Positions 35,008 through 42,972 of a stretch of 64,000 bases of DNA are shown piece after piece. The notes under the pieces are model-generated. The model did no database searches and had not been told where the DNA came from. It saw only the letters and a list, made by a program, of their open reading frames with translations. The translations under genes and the position numbers were made by a program. The stretch lies in contig NZ_LGUI01000003.1 in NCBI RefSeq assembly GCF_002891295.1, positions 558,001-622,000 of the forward strand. The letters are read 5' to 3'. Each line of letters begins with the position of its first letter. Within the stretch, counting starts at the first letter, position 1. Source of the DNA: Streptomyces eurocidicus. Lineage in GTDB: Bacteria; Actinomycetota; Actinomycetes; Streptomycetales; Streptomycetaceae.

Positions 35008-35901
35008 GTGAGCGAGAAAGATTTTCTGGCGCGGAGGTTCGAGGAGCACCGGCCCCATCTGAGGGCGGTGGCCTACCGGATGCTCGGCTCGCTCAGCGAG
35101 GCCGAGGACGCGGTGCAGGAGGCATGGTTCAAGCTGAGCCGCTCCGACGTCTCCGGGGTGGAGAACCTGGGCGGCTGGCTGACCACGGTGGTCGGCCGGG
35201 TGTGCCTGGACATGCTGCGGTCGCGGGCGACGCGGCGCGAGGAGCCGCTGGAGGACGGGGAGGGGCGGGTCCGGCTGCCCGACCCGGTGATCAGCGGGCC
35301 GGGCGGGCTGGAGCCGGAGCAGGAGATCCTGCTGGCCGACTCGGTCGGGCTCGCCCTGATGATCGTCCTCCAGACGCTGGGCCCGGCCGAGCGCCTCGCC
35401 TTCGTGCTGCACGACATGTTCGCCGTGCCGTTCGACGAGATCGCGCCGGTCCTCGGCCGCACCCCGGCGTCGACCAGGCAGCTCGCCAGCCGTGCCCGGC
35501 GCCGCGTCCAGGACGCGTCACCCGCGACGGACACGGACCCGGCCGAGCGGCGTACGGTCGTCGACGCGTTCCTGACGGCGGCGCGCGGCGGGGACCTGGA
35601 GGCGCTCGTGGCCGTGCTCGACCCGGAGATCGTGGCCCGGTCCGACGGCGGCACGCTGCTGCCGAGCGCGCTCCGGCGGGGCGCGGCCGAGATCGCCGCC
35701 CAGGCGATCACCTTCGCCCGGATCGCCGAAGCCGCGCGCCCGGTGCTGGTCAACGGCACACCCGGGGTGGTCGCGATCGCGGACGGCCGGGTGATGTCGG
35801 TGATGTCGTTCACCGTCCGGGACGGCAAGGTCACCGCGCTCGACATCCTCGTCGACCCGGAGCGCCTGGCGCGGATCGATGTGGAGGCGCTGGGTCTCTG
35901 A
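35008..35901 (+). CDS. ECF41-family sigma factor with SnoaL-like C-terminal domain
   Basis: A 297-residue protein. Region 2 (about 10-80: AYRMLGSLSEAEDAVQEAWFKLSR) and region 4 (about 110-165: PFDEIAPVLGRTPASTRQLASRARRRV) are followed by a ~110-residue NTF2/SnoaL-like extension (about 180-290) with a DGG motif and the DPERL C-terminal motif (NPDKL in others). In ECF41 the extension replaces an anti-sigma factor and tunes activity. GTG 35008 lies beside the divergent target promoter. The downstream DoxX protein is a frequent companion. Confidence 0.94.
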   Translation: MSEKDFLARRFEEHRPHLRAVAYRMLGSLSEAEDAVQEAWFKLSRSDVSGVENLGGWLTTVVGRVCLDMLRSRATRREEPLEDGEGRVRLPDPVISGPGGLEPEQEILLADSVGLALMIVLQTLGPAERLAFVLHDMFAVPFDEIAPVLGRTPASTRQLASRARRRVQDASPATDTDPAERRTVVDAFLTAARGGDLEALVAVLDPEIVARSDGGTLLPSALRRGAAEIAAQAITFARIAEAARPVLVNGTPGVVAIADGRVMSVMSFTVRDGKVTALDILVDPERLARIDVEALGL

Positions 35902-36075
35902 GGCGGGCGAGCGGCCTGTGGTGGCCGGTCCGGGAAAGATGTTCCCCGAGGGCGGTCACATCCGCGTGGTCCGGCGGGTCAGAGCGATGAAGGACGCAAG
36001 AAACCGCCGCCGGAGCGAGCCCCGCACCGGCACCCGCCGGCCGCCCGGCCACAGGCCCGCTGAGGAGCATTCCCG

Positions 36076-36414
36076 ATGTCCACCACCACCCTCGTCGTCA
36101 CCCTGCTGGCCGCCGCGATGTCGGGCTTCTCGGCGGCCTCGGTCTTCCTCCGCGCCAAGTGGGTGGTGGAGCCCATGAACGCCTACGGTGTGCCGCGCTC
36201 GTGGTGGACCCCGCTGGGCCTCGCCAAGGCGGCGGGTGCGGCGGGCCTGGTGGCGGGCGTCTTCCTGCCGGTCGTGGGCACCCTGGCGGGCGTCGGCCTG
36301 GTCCTGTACTTCGCCGGGGCGGTCGTCACGGTCGTCCGCGCCCGCTCGTACTCCCACGTCCCGTTCCCGCTGGTCTACGCGGCCCCGGTGGTCGCCGCGC
36401 TGGCCCTGGCCTGA
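36076..36414 (+). CDS. DoxX-family membrane protein
   Basis: A 112-residue protein with four hydrophobic helices (about 5-25, 47-68, 70-90 and 97-112) and the WVVEPMNAYGVPRSWWTPLGLAKAAGAAGL loop of DoxX/DUF4267-like proteins. ATG 36076 has GAGGAGC nine bases upstream. It lies 174 bp after the ECF41 gene on the same strand. The molecular function of these small quinone-pathway-like membrane proteins is not settled. Confidence 0.87.
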   Translation: MSTTTLVVTLLAAAMSGFSAASVFLRAKWVVEPMNAYGVPRSWWTPLGLAKAAGAAGLVAGVFLPVVGTLAGVGLVLYFAGAVVTVVRARSYSHVPFPLVYAAPVVAALALA

Positions 36415-36511
36415 CCGGCCGGGTTCCGTTCCGGACGGCCGGGACGGCCCGTACCGGCCACGGTGCGGCGACCGGCTGAGACGGATCACCGCGGCGCCCT
36501 ACAGTGGCCGG

Positions 36512-37321
36512 ATGGCGACCGAGGAGCGCGATCGGGAGCGGCGGCACGTCTTCGGTGACGACGCCGAGCAGTACGACGCGGGCCGCCCGGGCTATCCGGA
36601 ACGGATGGTCGAGGAGGCCCTGGCGTTCGCCGCCCTGCCGGCGGGCGTCCCGGCGGTGGAGGTCGGCGCGGGCACCGGAAAGGCGACGCTCGCCTTCGCC
36701 GCCCGCGGCACGCCGGTGACCTGCGTGGAGCCGGACGCGCGGATGGCACGGGTGCTGCGGCGCAACTGCGCGGGAATGCCCCATGTCACCGTGGAGGAGG
36801 CCGACTTCGAGTCCTGGCGTCCGGACCGGGCCTACGGGCTGCTGTACTGCGCGCAGGCGTGGCACTGGGTCGATCCGGCGGTCCGCTGGGCACGCGCGAA
36901 GGCGGCCCTCCGGCCGGGCGGGGCGGTGGCGCTCTTCTGGAACCACTGGCGCCTGGCGGACCCGGGTCTGACCACCCGCCTGACGGCCGCCCACGCCCAA
37001 CACGGCGTACCCGTACCGGCGTACACGATCCTCGACCCGAACCCCCGCCCGGCCCACCGCGGCCCGGAGGCCCGCCAATGGCGGGAGATGGAGTCGGACG
37101 GCGGCTTCACGGACCTGGACCACCGCCTGTACGAGTCCGAGCACCCCCACTCACCGACCGCGTTGACCGACCTCCTGTCGACGTACTCGGGCTACCGGGC
37201 CGTCCCGGCCCCGGCCCGCGGGGCCCTCCTTGAAACCTTGACCCGAACCGCGGAACAGCACGGGACCCCGATAGAGGTGAGGGTGACCACGAGCTTGTTC
37301 CTGGGCCGCAGCAGGGGCTGA
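36512..37321 (+). CDS. Class I SAM-dependent methyltransferase
   Basis: A 269-residue UbiE/Methyltransf_11-like enzyme: FGDDAEQYDAGRPGYPERM at the N terminus, motif I VEVGAGTGKATLAFA, VEPDARM, and the CAQAWHWVDP stretch typical of this subgroup. No SD precedes the ATG, but a -10-like TACAGT ends six bases before it, so the transcript is probably leaderless. Substrate unknown; neighbours give no pathway link. Confidence 0.88.
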   Translation: MATEERDRERRHVFGDDAEQYDAGRPGYPERMVEEALAFAALPAGVPAVEVGAGTGKATLAFAARGTPVTCVEPDARMARVLRRNCAGMPHVTVEEADFESWRPDRAYGLLYCAQAWHWVDPAVRWARAKAALRPGGAVALFWNHWRLADPGLTTRLTAAHAQHGVPVPAYTILDPNPRPAHRGPEARQWREMESDGGFTDLDHRLYESEHPHSPTALTDLLSTYSGYRAVPAPARGALLETLTRTAEQHGTPIEVRVTTSLFLGRSRG

Positions 37322-37361
37322 ACGGGCCATACACCTCGCCCTCGGGTGCGACGGCAGGGTT

Positions 37362-37916
37362 TCAGGCGCGCCGCGCACGTACGGCATCGGTATAGAGCTC
37401 CGCGGTCAGGTCATCGTCTTCGACGCCCAGTTCGCCGAGGACAGACCGGATGTCGCGCAGGGCACCACGAAGGTCGTCCTCTCCCACCTGGGTCTCCAGC
37501 TCGATGAAGGAGCCGTCGATCTCGGGCACCGTGACGACCGTCGCCAGCATCGGCCGGCCGAGGGCTTGGAACTCGTAGTTGTGGCACTGCTTCTCGAAGG
37601 CGATCACGGGCACGTAGCCGAGGCCGCGCAGCATGGCGTGCACCGCTTCGGGATCCTCGACACGGGTCTCGTGCTCCGGTTTCGAACCGGATGCCTCGTC
37701 GACCCGCGCCCCCTTGTAGGTCAGGATCGTCTTGTCGGCCCGCGCACCACGGACGGTGCGTACCCTCAGCTCCCGGTCCCCCTTCTCCAGGGTGCCGGCC
37801 GGTTCGTCGTAGTAGGTGTCCCGGTACACCTCGGCCCGCCCGGCGGCGCGGGCGTCCAGGCGTCGCGTGACCTCGGCCACGTCGTGCACTCGTGCCTTCA
37901 GTTCAGCCTCGATCAT
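37362..37916 (-). CDS. CYTH-domain protein (class IV adenylyl cyclase/triphosphatase-like)
   Basis: A 184-residue CYTH tunnel-fold protein beginning MIEAELKARV (the ExExK signature) with DTYYDEP, ELRVRTVRG, LTYKG and FIELETQVGEDD motifs. CYTH proteins act on nucleoside or inorganic triphosphates; some make cAMP and others hydrolyse thiamine triphosphate. Its ATG lies 18 bp after the stop of the upstream HTH gene on the same strand, so the two form an operon. Such CYTH genes next to XRE regulators are common in Streptomyces, with unknown biological role. Confidence 0.9.
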   Translation of the reverse strand: MIEAELKARVHDVAEVTRRLDARAAGRAEVYRDTYYDEPAGTLEKGDRELRVRTVRGARADKTILTYKGARVDEASGSKPEHETRVEDPEAVHAMLRGLGYVPVIAFEKQCHNYEFQALGRPMLATVVTVPEIDGSFIELETQVGEDDLRGALRDIRSVLGELGVEDDDLTAELYTDAVRARRA

Positions 37917-37934
37917 CGGCCACGTCCCCTCCGG

Positions 37935-38810
37935 TCAGACGGTCCGCTCCCCGTCCTCGACGAGCGCCTCGAACATGCGTCGGCACCCCCGGTACAAGGG
38001 CCCGTGCGGTGTCTCCACCACCTTGTACACCGCCGACTCGTGGCCTTCCCATCCCGCGTCGAAGGCGGAGACGAACATGGTGGTGTCGAGTCGGATGATG
38101 CGCCAGGTCGGAAGCATCCGGTACCGATACACCTGCACGTCGCATACCCCGGCGAGCTCCCGCAGACGCGCTTCGGCCAGGCGTACGCCGTCCGCCAAGG
38201 ACGCGGGTGACTCTCCGATCTCGGCAGCCCGTCGAACGAGGGCAGGCGCGGCCGGATCGAGCAGGAGCAGCCGAAGTCGCCGCGGCGCACCGGCACCACC
38301 GGCCACGGCGTCGCGCAGAAGAGAGCCGTTCAATGCCAGCAGCCCGAAGCCGCGCACCGCCAGTACGTCGACCTCGGTGGCTGTGTCCGCCTGGCGCTGG
38401 ATCTCCTCGGCGGCGGACGCTTGCGACGCGTAGACCCGTACGACTTCGGGGAACGCCGCGAGCTCGAAGGTCTTCCCTGTCGCCCCTGCCTCGCGCTTGG
38501 ACGCCAGCCCGAGGAGGTGCCGGGCGTCGTCGGGAAGACAGAGGCCATCCGCGATGCGCTCGAAGACGTCGAGCAGGGCCACCTCGCGCCGACCGTTGAT
38601 GATCTCGTTGACCCGAGCCTGATAGAGCCCTGTCGCGGTGGCGATCCGGGCTTGGCTCACCCCGCCGAACTGCTGCACGTGCCGGAACACCGCACCCATG
38701 TCGCGGGCGCGCAACGCCTCTCGAATCCCGGCACGCTGCCATGTCCAGTCAGGCAACTCGATGGGGAACTGTCCGGTCGGCATCCGCGCCCCGCCCGCCA
38801 GGGAAGTCAT
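37935..38810 (-). CDS. XRE-type HTH protein with C-terminal sensory domain
   Basis: A 291-residue protein (282 if Met10 at 38783 is the start). The HTH (about 50-105: GGVSQARIATATGLYQARVNEIINGRREV) is followed by a helical linker and a ~140-residue domain (VDVLAVRGFGLLALNGSLLRDA ... YRYRMLPTWRIIRLDTTMFVSAF) of the kind found after XRE domains in actinomycete regulators. It probably controls itself and the CYTH gene downstream. Neither candidate start has a clear SD. Confidence 0.82.
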   Translation of the reverse strand: MTSLAGGARMPTGQFPIELPDWTWQRAGIREALRARDMGAVFRHVQQFGGVSQARIATATGLYQARVNEIINGRREVALLDVFERIADGLCLPDDARHLLGLASKREAGATGKTFELAAFPEVVRVYASQASAAEEIQRQADTATEVDVLAVRGFGLLALNGSLLRDAVAGGAGAPRRLRLLLLDPAAPALVRRAAEIGESPASLADGVRLAEARLRELAGVCDVQVYRYRMLPTWRIIRLDTTMFVSAFDAGWEGHESAVYKVVETPHGPLYRGCRRMFEALVEDGERTV

Positions 38811-38902
38811 CTCACGCTGAGATTACCGCCCGGATGTCGCGCCGAGACCGGGCACGGCTCGACCGTGTACACATGGACAGCAGCCCTGCCAGCACCGGAT
38901 GT

Positions 38903-39240
38903 ATGGACTTCGACAAGGTGCGGAACTCGATCGATCAAGCCTTGACCTTGCGTTCGAGTCCGCTGCGGAGCGAGGAACTTGAGGGGGTGGGCGCTGCGCT
39001 GCGCTGCGCCGGCACAGGGATGCTCTTCTCCCTGGAGCCCGAGGGCACGTGGACGACATGTGGCGTGGCAGCCTGGAGTGGTACCGAAGCCGTTCGACGC
39101 TCGATCGCGTCGAGTCGTCCGGTGACCACCCCCTGGGCTCGGCCGTGCTCGGCGACCTCACCCATGTGATGCAGCTCGCCCGGGACTGCCGATGGCTTCT
39201 CGAACTCCATTCCACAGCGGAGCGCGCAGCCGCTCCGTAA
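38903..39240 (+). pseudogene. DUF6415-like small protein gene, frameshifted
   Basis: Frame A from ATG 38903 reads MDFDKVRNSIDQALTLRSS...GAALR and then loses similarity. The adjacent frame reads ALRRHRDALLPGARGHVDDMWRGSLEWYRSRSTLD... to a stop at 39240, and ends with a typical LARDCRWLLELH motif. Joined, they make a DUF6415-type Streptomyces protein of about 111 residues. The break lies in three perfect gcgct units (38991-39005); removal of exactly one unit restores a single frame. It could be a true pseudogene, a slippage-switchable gene or an assembly error. Confidence 0.7.
38991..39005. repeat. Pentanucleotide tandem repeat (gcgct)3 at the frameshift
   Basis: Three exact gcgct copies, followed by gcgcc, lie inside the DUF6415-like gene. 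Two copies keep the reading frame; three (present) shift it by +2. Short-unit repeats of this type can change copy number by slipped-strand mispairing. Confidence 0.75.
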
Positions 39241-39276
39241 CCGTCGCCCCAGACCCGGGGCACCCCATCCGATCTT

Positions 39277-40239
39277 CTAAGCCGGAGCCGGCACGGCTCC
39301 CGCCCCGCGGAGCGCGGCTCGTACGGCAGACGCGCCGCGGCGAGCGGCTGCCACGGCGCCGCAGGTGTCATCAGCGGGTGGAGCGAACGCGTTCGGCCGT
39401 ACGGGCGGTGGCACGAAGCGCCGTTCGGTGGCGCGTTGTTCCGCGAAGGTGCGGGCGTCCGGCATCTTCCGCAGCAAGCGGTTGCGGATGATCCCGGCGG
39501 CGAAGTGGACGTGATCCGGCAGCCCGCCGGTCAGCGCTTCCCGGACCTCCGCCAGAGACGCGCCCCGCTGGAACCACTCCCCGGCGAGCGGCGCGAGCCG
39601 GGCGATGTCCTTACCGGACAGGCGTAGCTGCCGATCGGTGCGGGAGACGGCGGTCAGGACGTGGGTGCCCTGCGTGACGAAGGGCGCGGGTACGAACGCC
39701 GAGCGGCCGGGCGGGGCGGCTTGAGGCTTCGGCGGGGGTACGGACTCCGGCGTCGGCTCCGGCTCTGGCCCCCGATCCGGCTCAGGCTCGGATTCAGGCT
39801 CGGCCCGGGCGGGTTGGGGAGGTTGGGGAGTGTTCTTCCCCGAGTCTTTGTCTTGGTAACGGCCGACGGACCGGCTCCCCGGCCGACCGACGGCCGGAAT
39901 CCGGGTACCCGGCCGCCCCGCCCGCACGGCGGCCGCTTCCTCGGCGGTCAGCGGCACGCCGGAGACGAGCTGCTCTGTGGTCCACCGCCCAGCCCGCCCC
40001 TGCTCGCGCCACTCGTGGTAGTACCCGGCGGCGGCCAGCTCCCGCTTCGCACGGATGAACCCGGTGGTCTTGATCCCGGCCCGCTGAGCGACCTGCCACA
40101 ACGGCAGGTCGACACCCGGCGGCAGCGACAACTGCCAGATGAGCAGCCGTACGGCGTCCGAAGACAGCTTCGGGCTACGAATGATCTCGTTGGCAACCTG
40201 CGTGAAGGAGCGCGCAGGCGCGATAGCATGCCGGAGCAT
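39277..40239 (-). CDS. HTH domain protein with proline/glutamate linker
   Basis: A 320-residue protein. The N-terminal ~100 residues form a winged-helix/HTH unit (SSDAVRLLIWQLSL, LWQVAQRAGIKTTGFIRAKRELAAAGYYHEW). A low-complexity linker (about 130-175, EPESEPEPDRGPEPEPTPE) leads to a C-terminal helical domain (about 195-275, LSGKDIARLAPLAGEWFQRGASLAEVREALTGGLP) that resembles replication or plasmid-type helix-turn-helix proteins of Streptomyces. It lies beside tRNA-Ser and a broken DUF6415 gene, a setting seen for remnants of integrated elements. Function not established. Confidence 0.75.
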   Translation of the reverse strand: MLRHAIAPARSFTQVANEIIRSPKLSSDAVRLLIWQLSLPPGVDLPLWQVAQRAGIKTTGFIRAKRELAAAGYYHEWREQGRAGRWTTEQLVSGVPLTAEEAAAVRAGRPGTRIPAVGRPGSRSVGRYQDKDSGKNTPQPPQPARAEPESEPEPDRGPEPEPTPESVPPPKPQAAPPGRSAFVPAPFVTQGTHVLTAVSRTDRQLRLSGKDIARLAPLAGEWFQRGASLAEVREALTGGLPDHVHFAAGIIRNRLLRKMPDARTFAEQRATERRFVPPPVRPNAFAPPADDTCGAVAAARRGASAVRAALRGAGAVPAPA

Positions 40240-40579
40240 TCCGGTACCTATTCCTTAGGGGCTACCGGGTGTAGACCCCTGGCCCGGTGTTCTCAGCACC
40301 GACCGGGGGTCGCCTCGCATACGGCACGAGGCAACCCGTCTGCCGCCACCGTAAAACACAATTTCCGCCCGGACGCGGCCGGTTGCCCCACATCCCTCGT
40401 ATGGGTACGCCGAGCCGCATGCCCCGGAGACAGGCAAAGGGGCCTGACGAACCCGGCCGCAGGTTGGCCGCACGCGTTGGTCAGCGGTGGGACACCAGCG
40501 GCGCAGGGTGAGACCGAGGCAACGGAAAAGGGGTGCCCGGAAGCCCCCGGCACCCCTCTGACCAGCGCATTCGCCGACC
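40240..40579. other. 340-bp intergenic region with an imperfect hairpin
   Basis: This is the upstream DNA of the HTH gene and the 3' flank of tRNA-Ser. An interrupted inverted repeat (GACCCC and CGGTG at 40274-40289 against CACCG and GGGGTC at 40297-40311) lies about 35-70 bp before the HTH start and could be an operator or 5'-UTR hairpin. No gene or duplicated tRNA 3' end (att) was seen. Confidence 0.45.
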
Positions 40580-40669
40580 TGGCGGAGAGTGTGGGATTTG
40601 AACCCACGGTGACATCGCTGCCACGACGGTTTTCAAGACCGTTCCCTTAGGCCGCTCGGGCAACTCTCC
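40580..40669 (-). tRNA. tRNA-Ser (UGA anticodon)
   Basis: The minus strand folds as a class II tRNA: acceptor GGAGAGT/ACTCTCC, D arm with GCGGCCTAAGG, anticodon loop CTTGAAA with anticodon TGA, a long variable arm (CGTGGCAGCGATGTCACC region) and T loop GGTTCAAATCC. CCA is encoded. A long variable arm plus TGA anticodon identifies serine UCN (UCA). Confidence 0.97.
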
Positions 40670-40784
40670 CCGCGTCGGAGAGACCCTCACCGACGCGGAG
40701 ACAGCCTACCGGCTGTGCGAGGGCGGTGCGGAGCCGCGTTCAGGGGGTGGACCCGGGGTGCGGTGGGGCGAGGGGCACGGGACG

Positions 40785-42836
40785 TCAGAGGCGGCCCAGG
40801 CGGGAGACCAGGAGGGCCGCGTCGTCGGGGGAGTCGGCCGGGCGGACGGACATGAGGGCGTCGCAGATCTCGTCCAGGGGGGCGCGGGGGTCGCGGACGG
40901 CCTTGCCGAGGATCGCGATGCCCTGTTCCAGGTCGAGGACGCCCTTGCGGTCCTCGACCATGCCGTCCGTGTAGAGGACCAGCAGGCTGCCGGGCTCCAC
41001 GGGGATCTCCACGTCCGCGTACATGTGGTGGAGGCCCATGCCCATCGGCGGGCCCGGTTCGCAGGGGAGCGGGCCGGCCGTGCCGTCGGGGCGGACCAGG
41101 AGGGGCGGCGGGTGGCCGGCCAGGGCGATGCGGCAGCGGCCGGTCCCCGCGTCGTAGACCGCGCAGACGCAGGTCGCGGCGAGCTCGTCCTCGTTGCCGG
41201 CCAGGATCCCGTCGAGCCGGGTGAGCAGCTGGCCCGGCCGCAGGCCGACAGCGAGCAGGGCGTGGACGGAGGCGCGGTAGCGGCCCATCGCGGCGGCGGC
41301 GCCCACGCCGTGGCCCATCACGTCGCCGACGCCGAGCCCGACCCGGCCGGCGGGCAGGGCCACCGCGTCGTACCAGTCGCCGCCCGCGAGGGTGCCGTCC
41401 TCGGCCGGGCGGTAGCGGTACGCCGCGCGGAACCAGCTCTCCGAGGGCAGCCGGGTGGGGAGCAAGTGGCGCTGGAGGGCGAGGGTGGCGAGACGTTCGC
41501 GGCGGTAGAGGAGGGCGTTGTCGATCGCCGTGGCGGCGCGGGCCGCCAGCTCGACGGCGAGCACCCGGCCGTCCCCCGCGTAGCCCGCGGCGCCGTGCCG
41601 AAGGAAGGTGACGGCGCCGAGCACCCGGCCCACGGCCGTCAGCGGCACCGCGATCCCGTGCCGGACGACCCCGTCCGCCAGCTCCGTCTCGAAGGTCACG
41701 GGCCGGGCGGAGCCGACGCACTCGGCGACCGCCGCGGCCGCCGGGCGGGCCGCCGGAAGGTCGTCCTCGGGGCGCGGCCGCCGGGCGTCCGGCGGCAGGA
41801 CCAGGGGGTGGACGAGCGGGATCGCCGTGCAGGGGCTGTCCGGCGTCGCGTACCAGCCGCGGATCTCGCAGGCGCCGACGTCCGGCTCGGCCGCCGCCTT
41901 CAGCAGATCGACCTCGACGGCGTCGGCGAACTCCGGGACGCAGCCCTCCGCCAGCTGCCCCGCGACCGCCCGCGGGTCGAGCCCTTGGCCGAGGCGGGCG
42001 CCGACCCTGCCGAGCAGGACGAGCCGGCGCCGGTCCCGGGCCGCCTCCAGGAGCTCCCGCCCGGCGTCGGCCCGTTCGTGGACGAGGCCGCCGACGCCGA
42101 CCACCGTGCCGTCCGCGTCGCGCAGCGGGAACATGCTGCCGGTGGCGACCCTGGGGGCACCGTCCGGGCGGACCCCCGCGACCTGGAGGTTGTCGACGCT
42201 CTCGCCGTCCTCGACGACGCGGCGCAGCACCTTCTCGTACGCCTCGGGGTACGGCAGCTCCAGCACCTCGAGCACGGAGCGGCCCAGGTGCTCCTCGGCG
42301 GTCAGGCCGTTCAGCCGGGCGAGGACGTCGTTGACGTACCGGAAGCGCAGATCGGTGTCGAGAACCGCGAGGCCCACGGGAGAGGAGTGCAACAGGCGGT
42401 CCAGAGTGGGGATGTCGCCCTGCCGTTGCTCCTGGGGCAGGGCTACGGCCAGCACTCCCGCCCCGTCCGCCAGCGGCACCTCCAGGGGGTACCAGACGAC
42501 GCTGCGGCAGGTGCCGTCACGGCGGCGCACCCAGTCGCCGCGCGCCTCGCCCGCGGACCGCAGCAACGCCTTCACCAGGTCACCGCCTTGGGCGCCGCCC
42601 CGGTCGGCGAGGAGTGCGGCGTCCCGGCCGACGATCTCCCGTTCGGCGTAACCGGTCAGCTCGCGCGCGCCGGTGCTCCACTGCCGGATGCGGCCGTCGG
42701 CGTCGATCAGCGCCGTGGCGGGCGGGGAGACGGGGCCGCCGGCCGCCGGCGTACGCCGCGGCGTGGAAGGAGAGAGCACCACCTTGCGCACCGCCCTCAC
42801 CGGCCCGGACCGCCCCGCGGACACCGGCCGGAACAC
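40785..42836 (-). CDS. PAS-PAS-GAF-SpoIIE (PP2C) phosphatase
   Basis: A 683-residue regulator. Two PAS domains (about 38-130: LIDADGRIRQWSTGARELTGY; about 145-260: LAVLDTDLRFRYVNDVLARLNG) and a GAF domain (about 270-440) precede a SpoIIE phosphatase (about 460-683) with intact metal motifs AGGDWYDA, VGDVMGHG, YTDGMVEDR and DDAALL. It should dephosphorylate an anti-anti-sigma factor in response to a signal at the PAS/GAF domains. GTG 42836 has GGAGG only one base upstream, so a slightly later start is possible. Minus-strand neighbour of htrA. Confidence 0.92.
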   Translation of the reverse strand: MFRPVSAGRSGPVRAVRKVVLSPSTPRRTPAAGGPVSPPATALIDADGRIRQWSTGARELTGYAEREIVGRDAALLADRGGAQGGDLVKALLRSAGEARGDWVRRRDGTCRSVVWYPLEVPLADGAGVLAVALPQEQRQGDIPTLDRLLHSSPVGLAVLDTDLRFRYVNDVLARLNGLTAEEHLGRSVLEVLELPYPEAYEKVLRRVVEDGESVDNLQVAGVRPDGAPRVATGSMFPLRDADGTVVGVGGLVHERADAGRELLEAARDRRRLVLLGRVGARLGQGLDPRAVAGQLAEGCVPEFADAVEVDLLKAAAEPDVGACEIRGWYATPDSPCTAIPLVHPLVLPPDARRPRPEDDLPAARPAAAAVAECVGSARPVTFETELADGVVRHGIAVPLTAVGRVLGAVTFLRHGAAGYAGDGRVLAVELAARAATAIDNALLYRRERLATLALQRHLLPTRLPSESWFRAAYRYRPAEDGTLAGGDWYDAVALPAGRVGLGVGDVMGHGVGAAAAMGRYRASVHALLAVGLRPGQLLTRLDGILAGNEDELAATCVCAVYDAGTGRCRIALAGHPPPLLVRPDGTAGPLPCEPGPPMGMGLHHMYADVEIPVEPGSLLVLYTDGMVEDRKGVLDLEQGIAILGKAVRDPRAPLDEICDALMSVRPADSPDDAALLVSRLGRL

Positions 42837-42972
42837 GCCTCCGCCCGGCCCCTTTTCGTCTCACGGATGATAGGGGTCCGGGCGGTGGGCCGGGGCGCGT
42901 TCGGCGGGTTCCCGGCGGGTCGTACGCCGGGCCGCCGCGCCGGGGTGAGGCCGGCGGGCCCCCGGGTCGGCG

